From positions 372,001-436,000 of the forward strand of contig JACKIE010000001.1 of the NCBI GenBank assembly GCA_020638635.1: DNA of 64,000 nt, written 5' to 3'. The DNA is from Planctomycetota bacterium. Lineage in GTDB: Bacteria; Planctomycetota; UBA8742; UBA2392. Of the stretch, positions 34,213 through 42,301 are shown piece after piece. The first letter of the stretch is position 1, and each line of letters starts with the position of its first letter. The notes under the pieces are model-generated. The model ran no database searches, had not been told where the DNA came from, and worked only from the letters and a program-made list of their open reading frames with translations. The position numbers were made by a program, and so were the translations under genes.

Positions 34213-34548
34213 TCAGTCCTGCAGGCCGGCGATGATCCCCGCTATCTGGTCCTTGGCCTGAGGCGTCAGGTCGTCGCGCCCTTGCAGCGCCTCCAGCTGC
34301 GTGCGCGTGGTGCGCAGGGTCTCGACCAATTGCGCGTTTTCGTTCGCCATGCCCTGGTTCAGCTGATCGCTGATGTCGAGACCGTCGGCTGTCGCTTTTT
34401 TTAAGCCGTCCCGCAGCCCTTCGCTGTAGGCCGCCGACTGCTTCTCGACAATGTCGCTGCTGACCAGGTGCATGGTCAGGATCACTCCGAACAGCCCGCA
34501 GGCCATGCCGGCCAGCAGGCCGATGATCAGTCCGTTCTTGCCGCTCAT
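34213..34548 (-). CDS. small membrane-anchored coiled-coil protein
   Basis: A 111-residue protein with one N-terminal hydrophobic helix (LIIGLLAGMACGLFGVIL, about 7-24) and a helical periplasmic or cytoplasmic tail rich in Gln, Leu, and Asp. No family recognised. Its start overlaps the stop of the upstream 1029-residue gene by 4 bases, so they form an operon, and it may help localise or assemble that large surface protein. Confidence 0.65.
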   Translation of the reverse strand: MSGKNGLIIGLLAGMACGLFGVILTMHLVSSDIVEKQSAAYSEGLRDGLKKATADGLDISDQLNQGMANENAQLVETLRTTRTQLEALQGRDDLTPQAKDQIAGIIAGLQD

Positions 34549-37500
34549 CCGCTGCTGCTCCTGTCTTCGGGCTCGATGATGACTTCGATGCCGCCGGCGA
34601 TGTTGCTGGTCGCCACCGTGAACTGCACCTGCGCCTGCTTCATGCCGCGGTTGGAAACCACCAGCGTGTAGGTGCCGGGGGGCACGTCGTAGATGTCGAT
34701 GTGGCCGTTGTACGTTCCACCGCCGAAGTACAGGCCGCTCAGCCTGCCCTGCGCGTCGTACACGTAGCTGAGCGGGCCGCCGCTCTGGATCGGGCCGCCG
34801 TCGGCACGGCGCATGCTCACGCGCACCGTCACGCCTTCGCGCTCTACCACCATGTCCGCCACAACCGGCGAGTCGTCGGTGGGCATGGTGACAACCTCGC
34901 TAAAGGCCGTGGCGGTCTTGGCCTCGTCCTGGTACCCGCCGACGCGGGCCTGCATCTGCATGCCGTTCTCCAGGCGCTCGGCGGTGTAGACGCCGTTGTC
35001 GTCGGTCACCACGTAGGCCGCAAGCAGCGCGCGCGGGAAGTTCGCGCTCAGGTTGGTGACCGCAACGCGCGCGCGCTTGACCGGCTTGCCGTCCGGGTAG
35101 GTCACGCGGCCGGTCATCACTCCGGTGATGGCGGGCAGGTTCACGTCGATTGTGTTCCAGCCCGCGTTCTCGACACTGACGTTGACCGCGAACTGCGCCG
35201 CCGTGTCGCCCTGGGTCTTGAGCGCGCAGAACACCCACTCGCCGGGGAACAGGTTGCTGACCTCGTAGCGGCCTTCCGGGTCGGTGTGGATGGTGGCGCA
35301 CCAGTACACGTTTTCGCGCCGGTAGATGTAGATGCCGGCGTTGGCGTGGGGCTGGCCGTCGCTGCGCAGCAGGCGGCCCTTCAGGTGGCTAACGGTGCCG
35401 ATCTCGATGTCAAACTCGGCGCCTTCCTCTGTCAGTTCGACGGCACGGGCCGCGTGGTGGAAGTCCGGCAGGCCCACGAAGTACTGGCCGACCGGCAGGC
35501 TTTCCGTGGCGTACTTGCCGTCGGTGTCGGTGTAGACCGTCGCGGCCAGCTTGACCGTGTCCCAGATCTCGACCCTGGTGGCGCCGGGCAGCGGCTCGCC
35601 GTTGCTGGTGCACACGCCGTGGATGGTGTTGCCGCGCTGCATCGCGACTTCCTGCGGCGGCTTGGCGGCGGTCTTGTCGGGCGCGTCGGCGTCAAGCTTG
35701 GTGTCGATCGTGGCGTAACCCGCCTTCTCGATCCGCACGTCCACTTTCATGCTGGACAGGCCGGTCACGTGCACCATGCCCTGCGCATCGCTGATCAGCA
35801 CCAGGTTGTAGGCCACCACCGTTACCGTGGCGCTTGCGATCGGCTGCTGTGTTGCGGCGTCCGTGATGCGCAGGCGGCCGTCGAAGTCCGCCGTCGAAAG
35901 CTCCAGGTTCAGCTCGATCTCGTGCTCGCCGGGCTTGGGCGTCACGCGCACGGCCGTGCCCAGGTAGGCCGGGTGCATCACGCGCACGATGAACTCGCCA
36001 GCGCCCAGGCCCTCCAGGCGGTACTTGCCCTCCTTGTCGCTGGTGGTTTTCGCCGCGCCGCTGCTGACGTCAGCGCCCTCAATGAAGGTCTCGGCCTCGC
36101 CCTTGCGGGTGATACGGCCGAACACGTTGTAGCCCTGGCCCATGTACAGGTCGCCAAGCTCGACTTCGCCGCCGGGCGCCGGTGTGTATCTGGCGCGCAC
36201 TTCAGCCAGGCCGTTGCTGCGCACCAGCAGCTCGACGGCCTCGGGCTTTGTTTCGCACCAGAACACGCCCTCGGCGTTGGGGCCGACGCTCTGGATGATC
36301 TTGACGTACTTGGCCGCGTCGTCGTAGCTGAAGAAGCTGGCCTGCTGCACCGGCGTGCCCGAGTTGGTCAGCAGCCGCCCGCGCAACACCACGTTGCCGG
36401 ATGGCTTCAGCTTGAAGTTCACGCCTTCGCTGCCGCTCTTTACGAACGTCTTTTGCGCCGACTGATGGCCGGGGGCGATCACGCTGATCACGTTGTGCTG
36501 GCTTTCGGGCTGGCACTTCACCACGTAATAGCCGGCTTCGTCGGTGATTGCCTCGGTGTGGAAGTGCTGGGCGGGCTCGGCGTCGAAGTCACAGCTCACC
36601 TGCGCGCCGGCGATCTGCTCGCCCTCGAGGTTCGTGACGGTGCCGGTGATGACCGCGCCGGGCGACATCTCCACGGTGAGGTTGGCCGGCGGCTCCACGT
36701 TGTTCAGGATGCGCGGGGCGTAGCCGTTGCGGGTAATCTGCAGCCGGTAGCCGGCGGGCGTCAGCTTGGCAAACGCAAAGGCCCCGCCGCCGTCCGTGGC
36801 CAGGCTTTCTTTCGGATTGCGCTGGTTGTCCGGCGCGAACAGCAGCACCTGCGCGCCCTCAATGGGCAAGCCGCTGTCCGCGTCGCGCACCACGCCGCGG
36901 ATCGCGGTGTCGCGCGGCAGCACCAGCGGAGACTTCAACTTTGTCGCACCGGGCGCCAGCCGTGTGGTGTAGGGTTTGCTGCTGTTGCCCCAGGCGTCGG
37001 CGGCCGTGAGTGTCAGTGTGCGCTCGGCCGGAAGCTGCGCGAACACGAAGTTGCCTTCCTCATCGGTGCTGGCGCTGCGGGATTCGCCGCCCTCGATGGC
37101 GACCTTCACCTGCGCGCCTTCGTAGGCGTTGCCGAAGTCGTCCACCACCTGTCCGCTGAGATCGGCCGGCTTCTTTTCTTCTTTCTCGGTCGGCTCGGCG
37201 GCTTCTTTGCCTTCGCCGCCGGCACCGGTGCTTCCCCCACCGCTGCTGGTTTCACTGCCGCCGCCGGTGCTGCCGCCCCTGAGCGGCTTGCCATCAGGAC
37301 CGAGCGGCCGGCCGTGTTCGTCCACGTAGATGCGCTTGCCGCCGGGGCCCAGCACGTAGCGGCGGCCGTTGCTGTCGATGTAGATGTGCTTGCCTTCGGG
37401 GCCCAGGATGTAACGGCCGTGCTCGTCACGCCCGTCGAACTTGACGTTGGCGGCGGGGTCCAGCTGCTCGGCGAAGGGGTCCTCAAGGCCGGCGACCTGC

Positions 37501-37634
37501 ACGTTGCCGCCGTTGGCGGACCCGGCCTCGCCGCTGAACAGCGAGAAGCTGTCGCTACTGACCAGGAAAACGACGGCAGCCAACACCAACAGCGCGACCA
37601 CCGGGAGGGCGAGAAGAAGCGTCCTCTGGCTCAT
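34545..37634 (-). CDS. large exported protein of carboxypeptidase-regulatory / Cna-B-like repeats
   Basis: A 1029-residue protein. A hydrophobic N-terminal helix (LLLALPVVALLVLAAVVFLV) anchors or exports it. Residues about 67-118 contain about three 17-residue repeats of DxxGR-x-I/VLGP-x-GK-x-IY-V/I-D (for example DEHGRYILGPEGKHIYID). A Gly/Ser/Glu-rich linker follows to about 157. The rest is a chain of about nine beta-sandwich modules (KPADLSGQVVDDFGNAYEGA, AIRGVVRDADSGLPIEGA, VITGTVTNLEGEQIAGA, LKGRLLRSDGQPHANA, MTGRVTYPDGKPVKRARVAV) of carboxypeptidase regulatory type. These modules usually extend a protein from the cell surface. No catalytic domain, sortase or autotransporter signal is seen. 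Confidence 0.85.
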   Translation of the reverse strand: MSQRTLLLALPVVALLVLAAVVFLVSSDSFSLFSGEAGSANGGNVQVAGLEDPFAEQLDPAANVKFDGRDEHGRYILGPEGKHIYIDSNGRRYVLGPGGKRIYVDEHGRPLGPDGKPLRGGSTGGGSETSSGGGSTGAGGEGKEAAEPTEKEEKKPADLSGQVVDDFGNAYEGAQVKVAIEGGESRSASTDEEGNFVFAQLPAERTLTLTAADAWGNSSKPYTTRLAPGATKLKSPLVLPRDTAIRGVVRDADSGLPIEGAQVLLFAPDNQRNPKESLATDGGGAFAFAKLTPAGYRLQITRNGYAPRILNNVEPPANLTVEMSPGAVITGTVTNLEGEQIAGAQVSCDFDAEPAQHFHTEAITDEAGYYVVKCQPESQHNVISVIAPGHQSAQKTFVKSGSEGVNFKLKPSGNVVLRGRLLTNSGTPVQQASFFSYDDAAKYVKIIQSVGPNAEGVFWCETKPEAVELLVRSNGLAEVRARYTPAPGGEVELGDLYMGQGYNVFGRITRKGEAETFIEGADVSSGAAKTTSDKEGKYRLEGLGAGEFIVRVMHPAYLGTAVRVTPKPGEHEIELNLELSTADFDGRLRITDAATQQPIASATVTVVAYNLVLISDAQGMVHVTGLSSMKVDVRIEKAGYATIDTKLDADAPDKTAAKPPQEVAMQRGNTIHGVCTSNGEPLPGATRVEIWDTVKLAATVYTDTDGKYATESLPVGQYFVGLPDFHHAARAVELTEEGAEFDIEIGTVSHLKGRLLRSDGQPHANAGIYIYRRENVYWCATIHTDPEGRYEVSNLFPGEWVFCALKTQGDTAAQFAVNVSVENAGWNTIDVNLPAITGVMTGRVTYPDGKPVKRARVAVTNLSANFPRALLAAYVVTDDNGVYTAERLENGMQMQARVGGYQDEAKTATAFSEVVTMPTDDSPVVADMVVEREGVTVRVSMRRADGGPIQSGGPLSYVYDAQGRLSGLYFGGGTYNGHIDIYDVPPGTYTLVVSNRGMKQAQVQFTVATSNIAGGIEVIIEPEDRSSSG

Positions 37635-37725
37635 GCCTATCTCTCAGATTTCCGTTGGCGTCGAGTCGAATCGATAGCAGGTTAACGGGCGAGATCAACG
37701 ATTGCCCGAAAATTCAGGAGGTGTC

Positions 37726-40086
37726 ATGGCGAAGGCAACTGCGGTCAACCACGAAGGACCACGAAGGACCACGAAGAGAAAGCCAGCCTTCGCCGCCCTT
37801 TGCGGTGCTTCGCGGTTGCGCCTTGTATGGGTAGCGATGCTGATGCTGAGTTTCGCCTCATCGTTCGTGGCCCAGGACGCGGAGTACAAGCCGCCGCGCA
37901 AGTGGACCTTCGGCAGCATGGGTATCGCCATGCGCGACGACCTGACGGTGTACCAGGGCGGCGCGCGCGACGCCGACGGAAACATCGTGATCCAGGAGAA
38001 GGACCAGCTGCTCAAGTGGAACGGGAAAGAGCTGAAGACGCTGGATGACTTCTGCCGCAACCTGTACGCAACCAAGCCCGGCGAGATCGTCGATGTGGAG
38101 ATCGCTTCACCGGGCGATGGCGAGAAGCGCCTGGTGCACACGGTGAAGATCAAGCTGGGCGATCCCAAGCAGGCCTTCAAAGAACTCTACACACAGCTCG
38201 ACAAGCGCGAGCGCGGCTACGACTGGCGCAAGAGCGAGGCCGTAACCAAAGGCGGCCCCCTGCGCGAAAAGCTGTGGCCGATGGTCGAGAAACACAAGTT
38301 GACAGGCGAGTGGGACAATCTGCTGGCCGCCCACGAACGCGAGATCGACCTGTGGGACAGCTACGAAAACCTAAGCAGCACCGACCTGCTGCTCAGCGAC
38401 CCGCTCAGCGCGCACCAGTGGATCACAGAAGTCGGCCGCAAGCTTGAGCAAGCAGCTGATCCCTATGAAACGATCGAGCAACTATCTGCTCTGCTGGATC
38501 GCGAAGTTCCAAGCGCCTCGAATTGGCCGGAAGCTGGATTAGAAGACATGCGCTTGGCGCTGAACCCTCTCGACTGGAGCAACAGTTGGAGCAGCGCTCC
38601 CGCGGACCGAATCGAAGTTAATCCTGAGATTATCAGAGATTTCGAGTTTTCTTGGCGTGGTACCCCTGGTTTCGAAAGGTCGGCCGAGAGCGTCGTCAGA
38701 ATGCGAGAATTTGATGGTGCCTGGCTGAAAGTGTTGCCGCGTATCCGTTCCGCAATGAACCAACTGACTGCAGGGCTACAAAAACGCTTCGACGAACACG
38801 ATTGGGCAGCTGATTCACCCTCTGAGGAGGGCGGACTAGGTCAGGCACCAAAATGGCGCGGACAGAAAGGCAAAGGCCCTGACGAAGACGGCGCCTGCAT
38901 CCTTTGGAAAACAGGCTACGGTCTCGTCGCGATTGGCGGGCCAGGCAGGAACGTCTGGACTGCGAGTGATCGGGCACACTATGCAATCATCCTAGACATT
39001 GGTGGAGACGACGAGTACGTCGACTGCGGCACCACAAGTCTAAACATCCAGGGTGAGTTAACTTGGAACGGCTCGAATCGTGTCGCGCTCATTATTGATC
39101 TAGCTGGAAACGACCACTATCGCAGCACCGGCAAGTGGGGAGTCGCTTGCGGAATGTTAGGTACCGCAATCATCGACGACCACGAGGGCAATGACACGTA
39201 CGAGTGCGGTGACTGGGGTATCGGTGCGGCGTTTGGCGGCGTCGGCCTGCTGATCGACCGCAAGGGCAACGACCGCTACCTGGGCGGCAACAACTCCATC
39301 GGCTGCGCGGCCTACGGCGTGGGCGGTGTGATCGATCTGGAAGGCAACGACCTTTACGACTCCCACACGCTCTCCGTCGGCGTCGGCCAGCCGGGCGGCG
39401 TGGGCTTCGTGCTGGACCACTCCGGCGACGACCGCTACCGCTGCACCGGCGGCGAGCCCAGCAGCTACGGCACCAAGGGCGAATGGTTCGGCGGCGGTAT
39501 AGGCTGCGGCTTCGGCTGGCGCACCCTCGCCTGCGGCGGCATCGGCCTGGTGGTGGACGTCAAGGGCAACGACATCTACGACGCAGGCGAGTTCGGCCTC
39601 GGCTGCGGCTACTTCATGGCCATTGGCGCTGTGCGCGACATGGAAGGCGACGACATCTACCACTCCAGCCGCTACGGCCTCGCGGCGGCGGCCCACGCGG
39701 CCGTCGGCGTGTTCATGGACGACAAGGGCAACGACGTTTATGAGGGCAAGACGGCCGCGAGCATCGGCGGCACCTGGGATATCGTGACGGGCTACTTCTA
39801 CGACGGCGGCGGCGACGACAACTACCGCTGCGACGGCCTGGGTTTGGGCGCCTGCGCCCAGAACGGCTTCGGCATCTTCTGGGACGCCGGCGGGGCCGAC
39901 AACTACCGCGGCGGCAAAACCACCATCGGCAACGCGGGCAATGCCGAGTACGGCGGCGGACGCCTGGCCAAGAACTTCGGCATCTTCATGGACACCGGAG
40001 GCGGGAAGGACAACTATCCGCGCGACGACCGCAAGAACGAAAATGAAATCGTGGAGCAGCAATTCGCCCTCTTCTTGGACGATTAG
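37726..40086 (+). CDS. exported PDZ-like domain plus GND-Y solenoid-repeat protein
   Basis: A 786-residue protein. ATG 37726 with AGGAGGTG at 37716-37723 is the start. The first residues (MAKATAVNHEGPRRTTKR) are encoded by the CACGAAG repeat at 37747-37776, then a hydrophobic export helix follows (LVWVAMLMLSFASSFVAQ). Residues about 55-125 look like a PDZ-like domain (QLLKWNGKELKTLDDF and GEIVDVEIASPGDGEK). From about 420 on, a solenoid of about 22-25-residue repeats carries G-x-x-x-D-x-x-GND-x-Y (RKGNDRYLGG, LEGNDLYDS, HSGDDRYRC, VKGNDIYDA, MEGDDIYHS, DKGNDVYEG), of the kind that binds calcium or forms a beta-helix. Function is unknown. Bases 38440-39215 are clearly poorer in G+C than the flanks. 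Confidence 0.82.
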   Translation: MAKATAVNHEGPRRTTKRKPAFAALCGASRLRLVWVAMLMLSFASSFVAQDAEYKPPRKWTFGSMGIAMRDDLTVYQGGARDADGNIVIQEKDQLLKWNGKELKTLDDFCRNLYATKPGEIVDVEIASPGDGEKRLVHTVKIKLGDPKQAFKELYTQLDKRERGYDWRKSEAVTKGGPLREKLWPMVEKHKLTGEWDNLLAAHEREIDLWDSYENLSSTDLLLSDPLSAHQWITEVGRKLEQAADPYETIEQLSALLDREVPSASNWPEAGLEDMRLALNPLDWSNSWSSAPADRIEVNPEIIRDFEFSWRGTPGFERSAESVVRMREFDGAWLKVLPRIRSAMNQLTAGLQKRFDEHDWAADSPSEEGGLGQAPKWRGQKGKGPDEDGACILWKTGYGLVAIGGPGRNVWTASDRAHYAIILDIGGDDEYVDCGTTSLNIQGELTWNGSNRVALIIDLAGNDHYRSTGKWGVACGMLGTAIIDDHEGNDTYECGDWGIGAAFGGVGLLIDRKGNDRYLGGNNSIGCAAYGVGGVIDLEGNDLYDSHTLSVGVGQPGGVGFVLDHSGDDRYRCTGGEPSSYGTKGEWFGGGIGCGFGWRTLACGGIGLVVDVKGNDIYDAGEFGLGCGYFMAIGAVRDMEGDDIYHSSRYGLAAAAHAAVGVFMDDKGNDVYEGKTAASIGGTWDIVTGYFYDGGGDDNYRCDGLGLGACAQNGFGIFWDAGGADNYRGGKTTIGNAGNAEYGGGRLAKNFGIFMDTGGGKDNYPRDDRKNENEIVEQQFALFLDD
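37747..37776. repeat. CACGAAG-type dispersed repeat inside a coding region
   Basis: Three tandem ACCACGAAGG-like units in 37747-37776 encode VNHEGPRRTTK in the N-terminal region of the solenoid protein. The sequence just downstream (CTTCGCCGCCCTTTGCGG at 37788-37805) is partly the reverse of the same element. Confidence 0.75.
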
Positions 40087-40194
40087 CGGCCAGTCGTAAC
40101 CCCTTTTGGTGAGAGCACTTGATACGCCCGGAGAAACCGTGTAACGGGAGAGTCCCTCCGGCTACTTATCCGTACACAGCAGGCGATCCGAGAG
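40087..40194 (+). other. intergenic segment with possible RNA structure
   Basis: This 108-base gap contains CCGGAG (about 40128) pairing with CTCCGG (about 40156) around an inner CGGGAGAGTCCC, so a compact stem structure is possible. No riboswitch or known RNA consensus is recognised. It is otherwise free of coding signals. Confidence 0.25.
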
Positions 40195-40485
40195 ATGCCG
40201 AAAGCCATCACCGAGAAGATTGTCGAATGCCGCACGCCGGGCGGCCGGACCATGCGCATGGAACGCTGGTACTACGAAGCGATCCGCGCGGCGCTGCTGG
40301 ATATCCTGCCGGAGCCTGGAGTGTGCGCCGAGTTGTTCGAGTTGCACAAGCGTGTGGCGGCATCGCTGGATGACTTTACGCGCGAGAACATTGACTCGCT
40401 GAGCTGGCAGGTCGCTTGGGTACGCCTCGATCTCGAGACAGAGGGGCTGCTGCAGCGTGACGCGGCCCTGGTCACGCGACTCTAG
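40195..40485 (+). CDS. small conserved-looking protein, unknown function
   Basis: A 96-residue soluble protein beginning MPKAITEKIVECRTPGGRTM, then a helix (WYYEAIRAALLDILP) and an acidic, Leu-rich end. It brings to mind DUF6958-type proteins, but I cannot verify that. No transmembrane segment or motif. GAGAG precedes the ATG. It lies alone between the solenoid protein and queA. Coding probability is good from its codon use. Confidence 0.6.
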   Translation: MPKAITEKIVECRTPGGRTMRMERWYYEAIRAALLDILPEPGVCAELFELHKRVAASLDDFTRENIDSLSWQVAWVRLDLETEGLLQRDAALVTRL

Positions 40486-40517
40486 CTCATTCCCCTACCC
40501 AATCGGTTGGGTCGCGC

Positions 40518-40529
40518 CATAATCGCGCC
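40518..40529 (+). promoter_or_regulatory. -10 element directly upstream of queA (leaderless candidate)
   Basis: CATAAT at 40518-40523 is followed by 6 bases and ATG 40530. No Shine-Dalgarno and no good -35. Confidence 0.5.
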
Positions 40530-41597
40530 ATGCGTAGCAACACCTTTGACTTTGAAATCCCACCGGCGCTGATCGCGCAGACGCCCGCCGGGCGCCGCGA
40601 TGAAAGCCGCCTGCTGGTGGTGCGGCGCGGAAGCGGCGAAATCACCCACCATGTGTTCCGCGAACTGCCCGGGCTGCTGAACCCCGGCGACCTGCTGGTG
40701 ATGAACAACACCCGCGTGAAACCCTGCCGCCTGCACTGCAAGCGCGCGGGCAGCGGCGGCCATGTCGAGCTCTTCCTGCTGCGCCGGCTGCAAAGCGACG
40801 CGGCCGACACCACCGACTACGAGGCCCTGACGGGCTCCTGGCGCAACGTGCCCGACGGCGCGCAAGTGGAGTTGCCGAACGGCGGCGGCCTGGCCACGCT
40901 GATCAGCAAGGACACCTTCGGCCACTGGCGGGTGCGCTTCGAGATGACGCCGGAGCAGGCCAACGAATACGTCGAGCGCGCGGCCAAGATGCCCCTACCG
41001 CCCTACATCAAGCGCGAGAAGCTGGAAGACCGCTACATCGACCTTGACCGCGACCGCTACCAGACCGTCTACGCCCACAAGGACGGCGCCGTTGCCGCCC
41101 CCACCGCCGGCCTGCACTTCACGCCCCAGGTGTTCCAGGATCTTGCTGCGCGCGACATCGACCGCGAGTACCTCACCCTGCACGTGGGCCCCGGCACGTT
41201 TCGGCCGCTGAAAGCCGAGACGCTGGAAGAACACCAGATGCATTCGGAAGAGTACGAGGTGCCGAACGCGTTGGTCTCGGCCGTGGCGGAAACGCGCCTC
41301 GAGGGCGGGCGCGTGGTGGCGGTAGGCACCACCAGCTGCCGCACGCTGGAGACCGTGAGTGATGAGCAGGGGCAGATCAGGGCAGGCCATGGTGAGACGG
41401 GGCTTTTCATCTACCCGCCGTGCCGCTTCCGCTGCACGGACGCGCTGCTGACGAACTTTCACCTGCCGCGCAGCACGCTGATTTTCCTGGTGGCGGCCTG
41501 GCTGGGAGTAGTCTTGACACGTCAAGCCTACCTGGAGGCGATCGCGCGCGAGTACCGCTTCTTCAGCTACGGCGACGCGATGCTCTGTTTACCCTGA
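40530..41597 (+). CDS. queA: S-adenosylmethionine:tRNA ribosyltransferase-isomerase
   Basis: A 355-residue enzyme of queuosine synthesis, which moves the ribose of SAM onto preQ1 in tRNA to give epoxyqueuosine. Family segments are FEIPPALIAQTPAGRRDESRLL (parts: LIAQTPA and RDESRLL), LPGLLNPGDLLVMNNTRV, YQTVYAHKDGAVAAPTAGLHF and LHVGPGTFRPLKAE. MHSEEYEVP and FITNFHLPRSTL-like (LLTNFHLPRSTLIFL) complete the pattern. Length is normal (about 340-356). Other que genes (tgt, queG) are not in the window. The ATG is preceded by a CATAAT 6 bases upstream. Confidence 0.96.
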   Translation: MRSNTFDFEIPPALIAQTPAGRRDESRLLVVRRGSGEITHHVFRELPGLLNPGDLLVMNNTRVKPCRLHCKRAGSGGHVELFLLRRLQSDAADTTDYEALTGSWRNVPDGAQVELPNGGGLATLISKDTFGHWRVRFEMTPEQANEYVERAAKMPLPPYIKREKLEDRYIDLDRDRYQTVYAHKDGAVAAPTAGLHFTPQVFQDLAARDIDREYLTLHVGPGTFRPLKAETLEEHQMHSEEYEVPNALVSAVAETRLEGGRVVAVGTTSCRTLETVSDEQGQIRAGHGETGLFIYPPCRFRCTDALLTNFHLPRSTLIFLVAAWLGVVLTRQAYLEAIAREYRFFSYGDAMLCLP

Positions 41598-41598
41598 T

Positions 41599-41850
41599 TC
41601 ACGACTGTTCCGAATCGTGCGGGTCGAGGTAGCTGGCCGGGCGCTCGGCGGGCTTGAACGGCGCGTCGGATTTCATGGCCGCCAGGGTCTCGTTCATCTG
41701 CTTCAGTTCAAGATAGCACTTGTGCGCCCAGCGCTGCGCCGCGTAAGCGCTGACGCAGGCCAGGATGGCGAAGCCGCCCAGCACAAAGGCAACGATCAAC
41801 TCGTTGCGGATGCCGAACAGCGTGGGCGATTGCTGGAGAAGAAACTGCAT
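41599..41850 (-). CDS. small membrane protein, unknown function
   Basis: An 83-residue protein with one hydrophobic helix (LIVAFVLGGFAILACVSAYAA, about 18-38) followed by a charged helical tail and a Pro/Asp-rich end. No family recognised. It lies 6 bases after hicA (41857) on the same strand and so may be co-transcribed with the toxin-antitoxin genes. Its stop abuts that of queA. Confidence 0.55.
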   Translation of the reverse strand: MQFLLQQSPTLFGIRNELIVAFVLGGFAILACVSAYAAQRWAHKCYLELKQMNETLAAMKSDAPFKPAERPASYLDPHDSEQS

Positions 41851-41856
41851 GAGTGC

Positions 41857-42042
41857 TCAGGGAGGTGGGATGTCCAGGTCGCGACAGATCTTGCGCGCAA
41901 GGAAGTCGTTGATTTCGGAATGCCGCGGTACAGCCGATCTTCGCCCATTTGCGGGGTTACCCCACCACGAATGCCTGGACCCTTCTCGGATCAGCTCACA
42001 TCCGTGTGAAGAGAGGTGCGCGACGAACTTGCGCCGATTCAA
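41857..42042 (-). CDS. hicA: HicA-type mRNA interferase toxin
   Basis: A 61-residue double-stranded-RNA-binding-fold toxin. The family frame is MNRRKFVAHLSSHGCELIR, then GSRHSWWGNP with the catalytic His (normally G-S-H-H), and VPRHSEINDFLARKICRDL, which matches HicA's V-P-x-H-x-x-x-E-I-x-x-x-x-x-x-I-x-x-D. It cleaves mRNA until neutralised by HicB. The start ATG overlaps the hicB stop (ATGA at 42039-42042). Here the antitoxin gene is upstream, the reverse order of the more usual hicA-hicB. Length is normal. Confidence 0.9.
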   Translation of the reverse strand: MNRRKFVAHLSSHGCELIREGSRHSWWGNPANGRRSAVPRHSEINDFLARKICRDLDIPPP

Positions 42043-42251
42043 AGGGTGATACTCTCTTCAATGTAGCCGTTTTCAGCGGCGGACCGTGCTTCTTCTCGAT
42101 TGAAATCAAGCGCTTCCTGCAGCGCGGAACGAAGATTTTCAATCAACTCTTCACGAGATTTCCCCTGGCTGTTCACACCGGGAATCTCTTCGATCCAGCC
42201 AATCCACCAACTGTCGTCCTGCTTGATAACCGCCGTGTAGGTCTGACTCAT
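42039..42251 (-). CDS. hicB: HicB-type antitoxin
   Basis: A 70-residue protein of the short HicB type: YTAVIKQDDSWWIGWIEEIPGVNSQGKS is the partial RNase H fold (cited in parts: WWIGWIEEIPGV and SQGKS), followed by a helix. The usual C-terminal DNA-binding domain is absent, so this is a short form that may rely on the toxin or another factor for operator binding. GGAGG precedes the ATG and TACAAT lies about 18-24 bases upstream. It is the first gene of the hicBA operon. Confidence 0.9.
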   Translation of the reverse strand: MSQTYTAVIKQDDSWWIGWIEEIPGVNSQGKSREELIENLRSALQEALDFNREEARSAAENGYIEESITL

Positions 42252-42269
42252 GCATCACCTCCAAGGATG

Positions 42270-42275
42270 ATTGTA
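42270..42275 (-). promoter_or_regulatory. -10-like element of hicBA
   Basis: TACAAT on the minus strand (42275-42270), 18 bases before ATG 42251, with GGAGGTGAT in between. The -35 is not clear. Confidence 0.45.
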
Positions 42276-42301
42276 TCAGCACGCCGGCTATCGTCCGAGT
42301 G

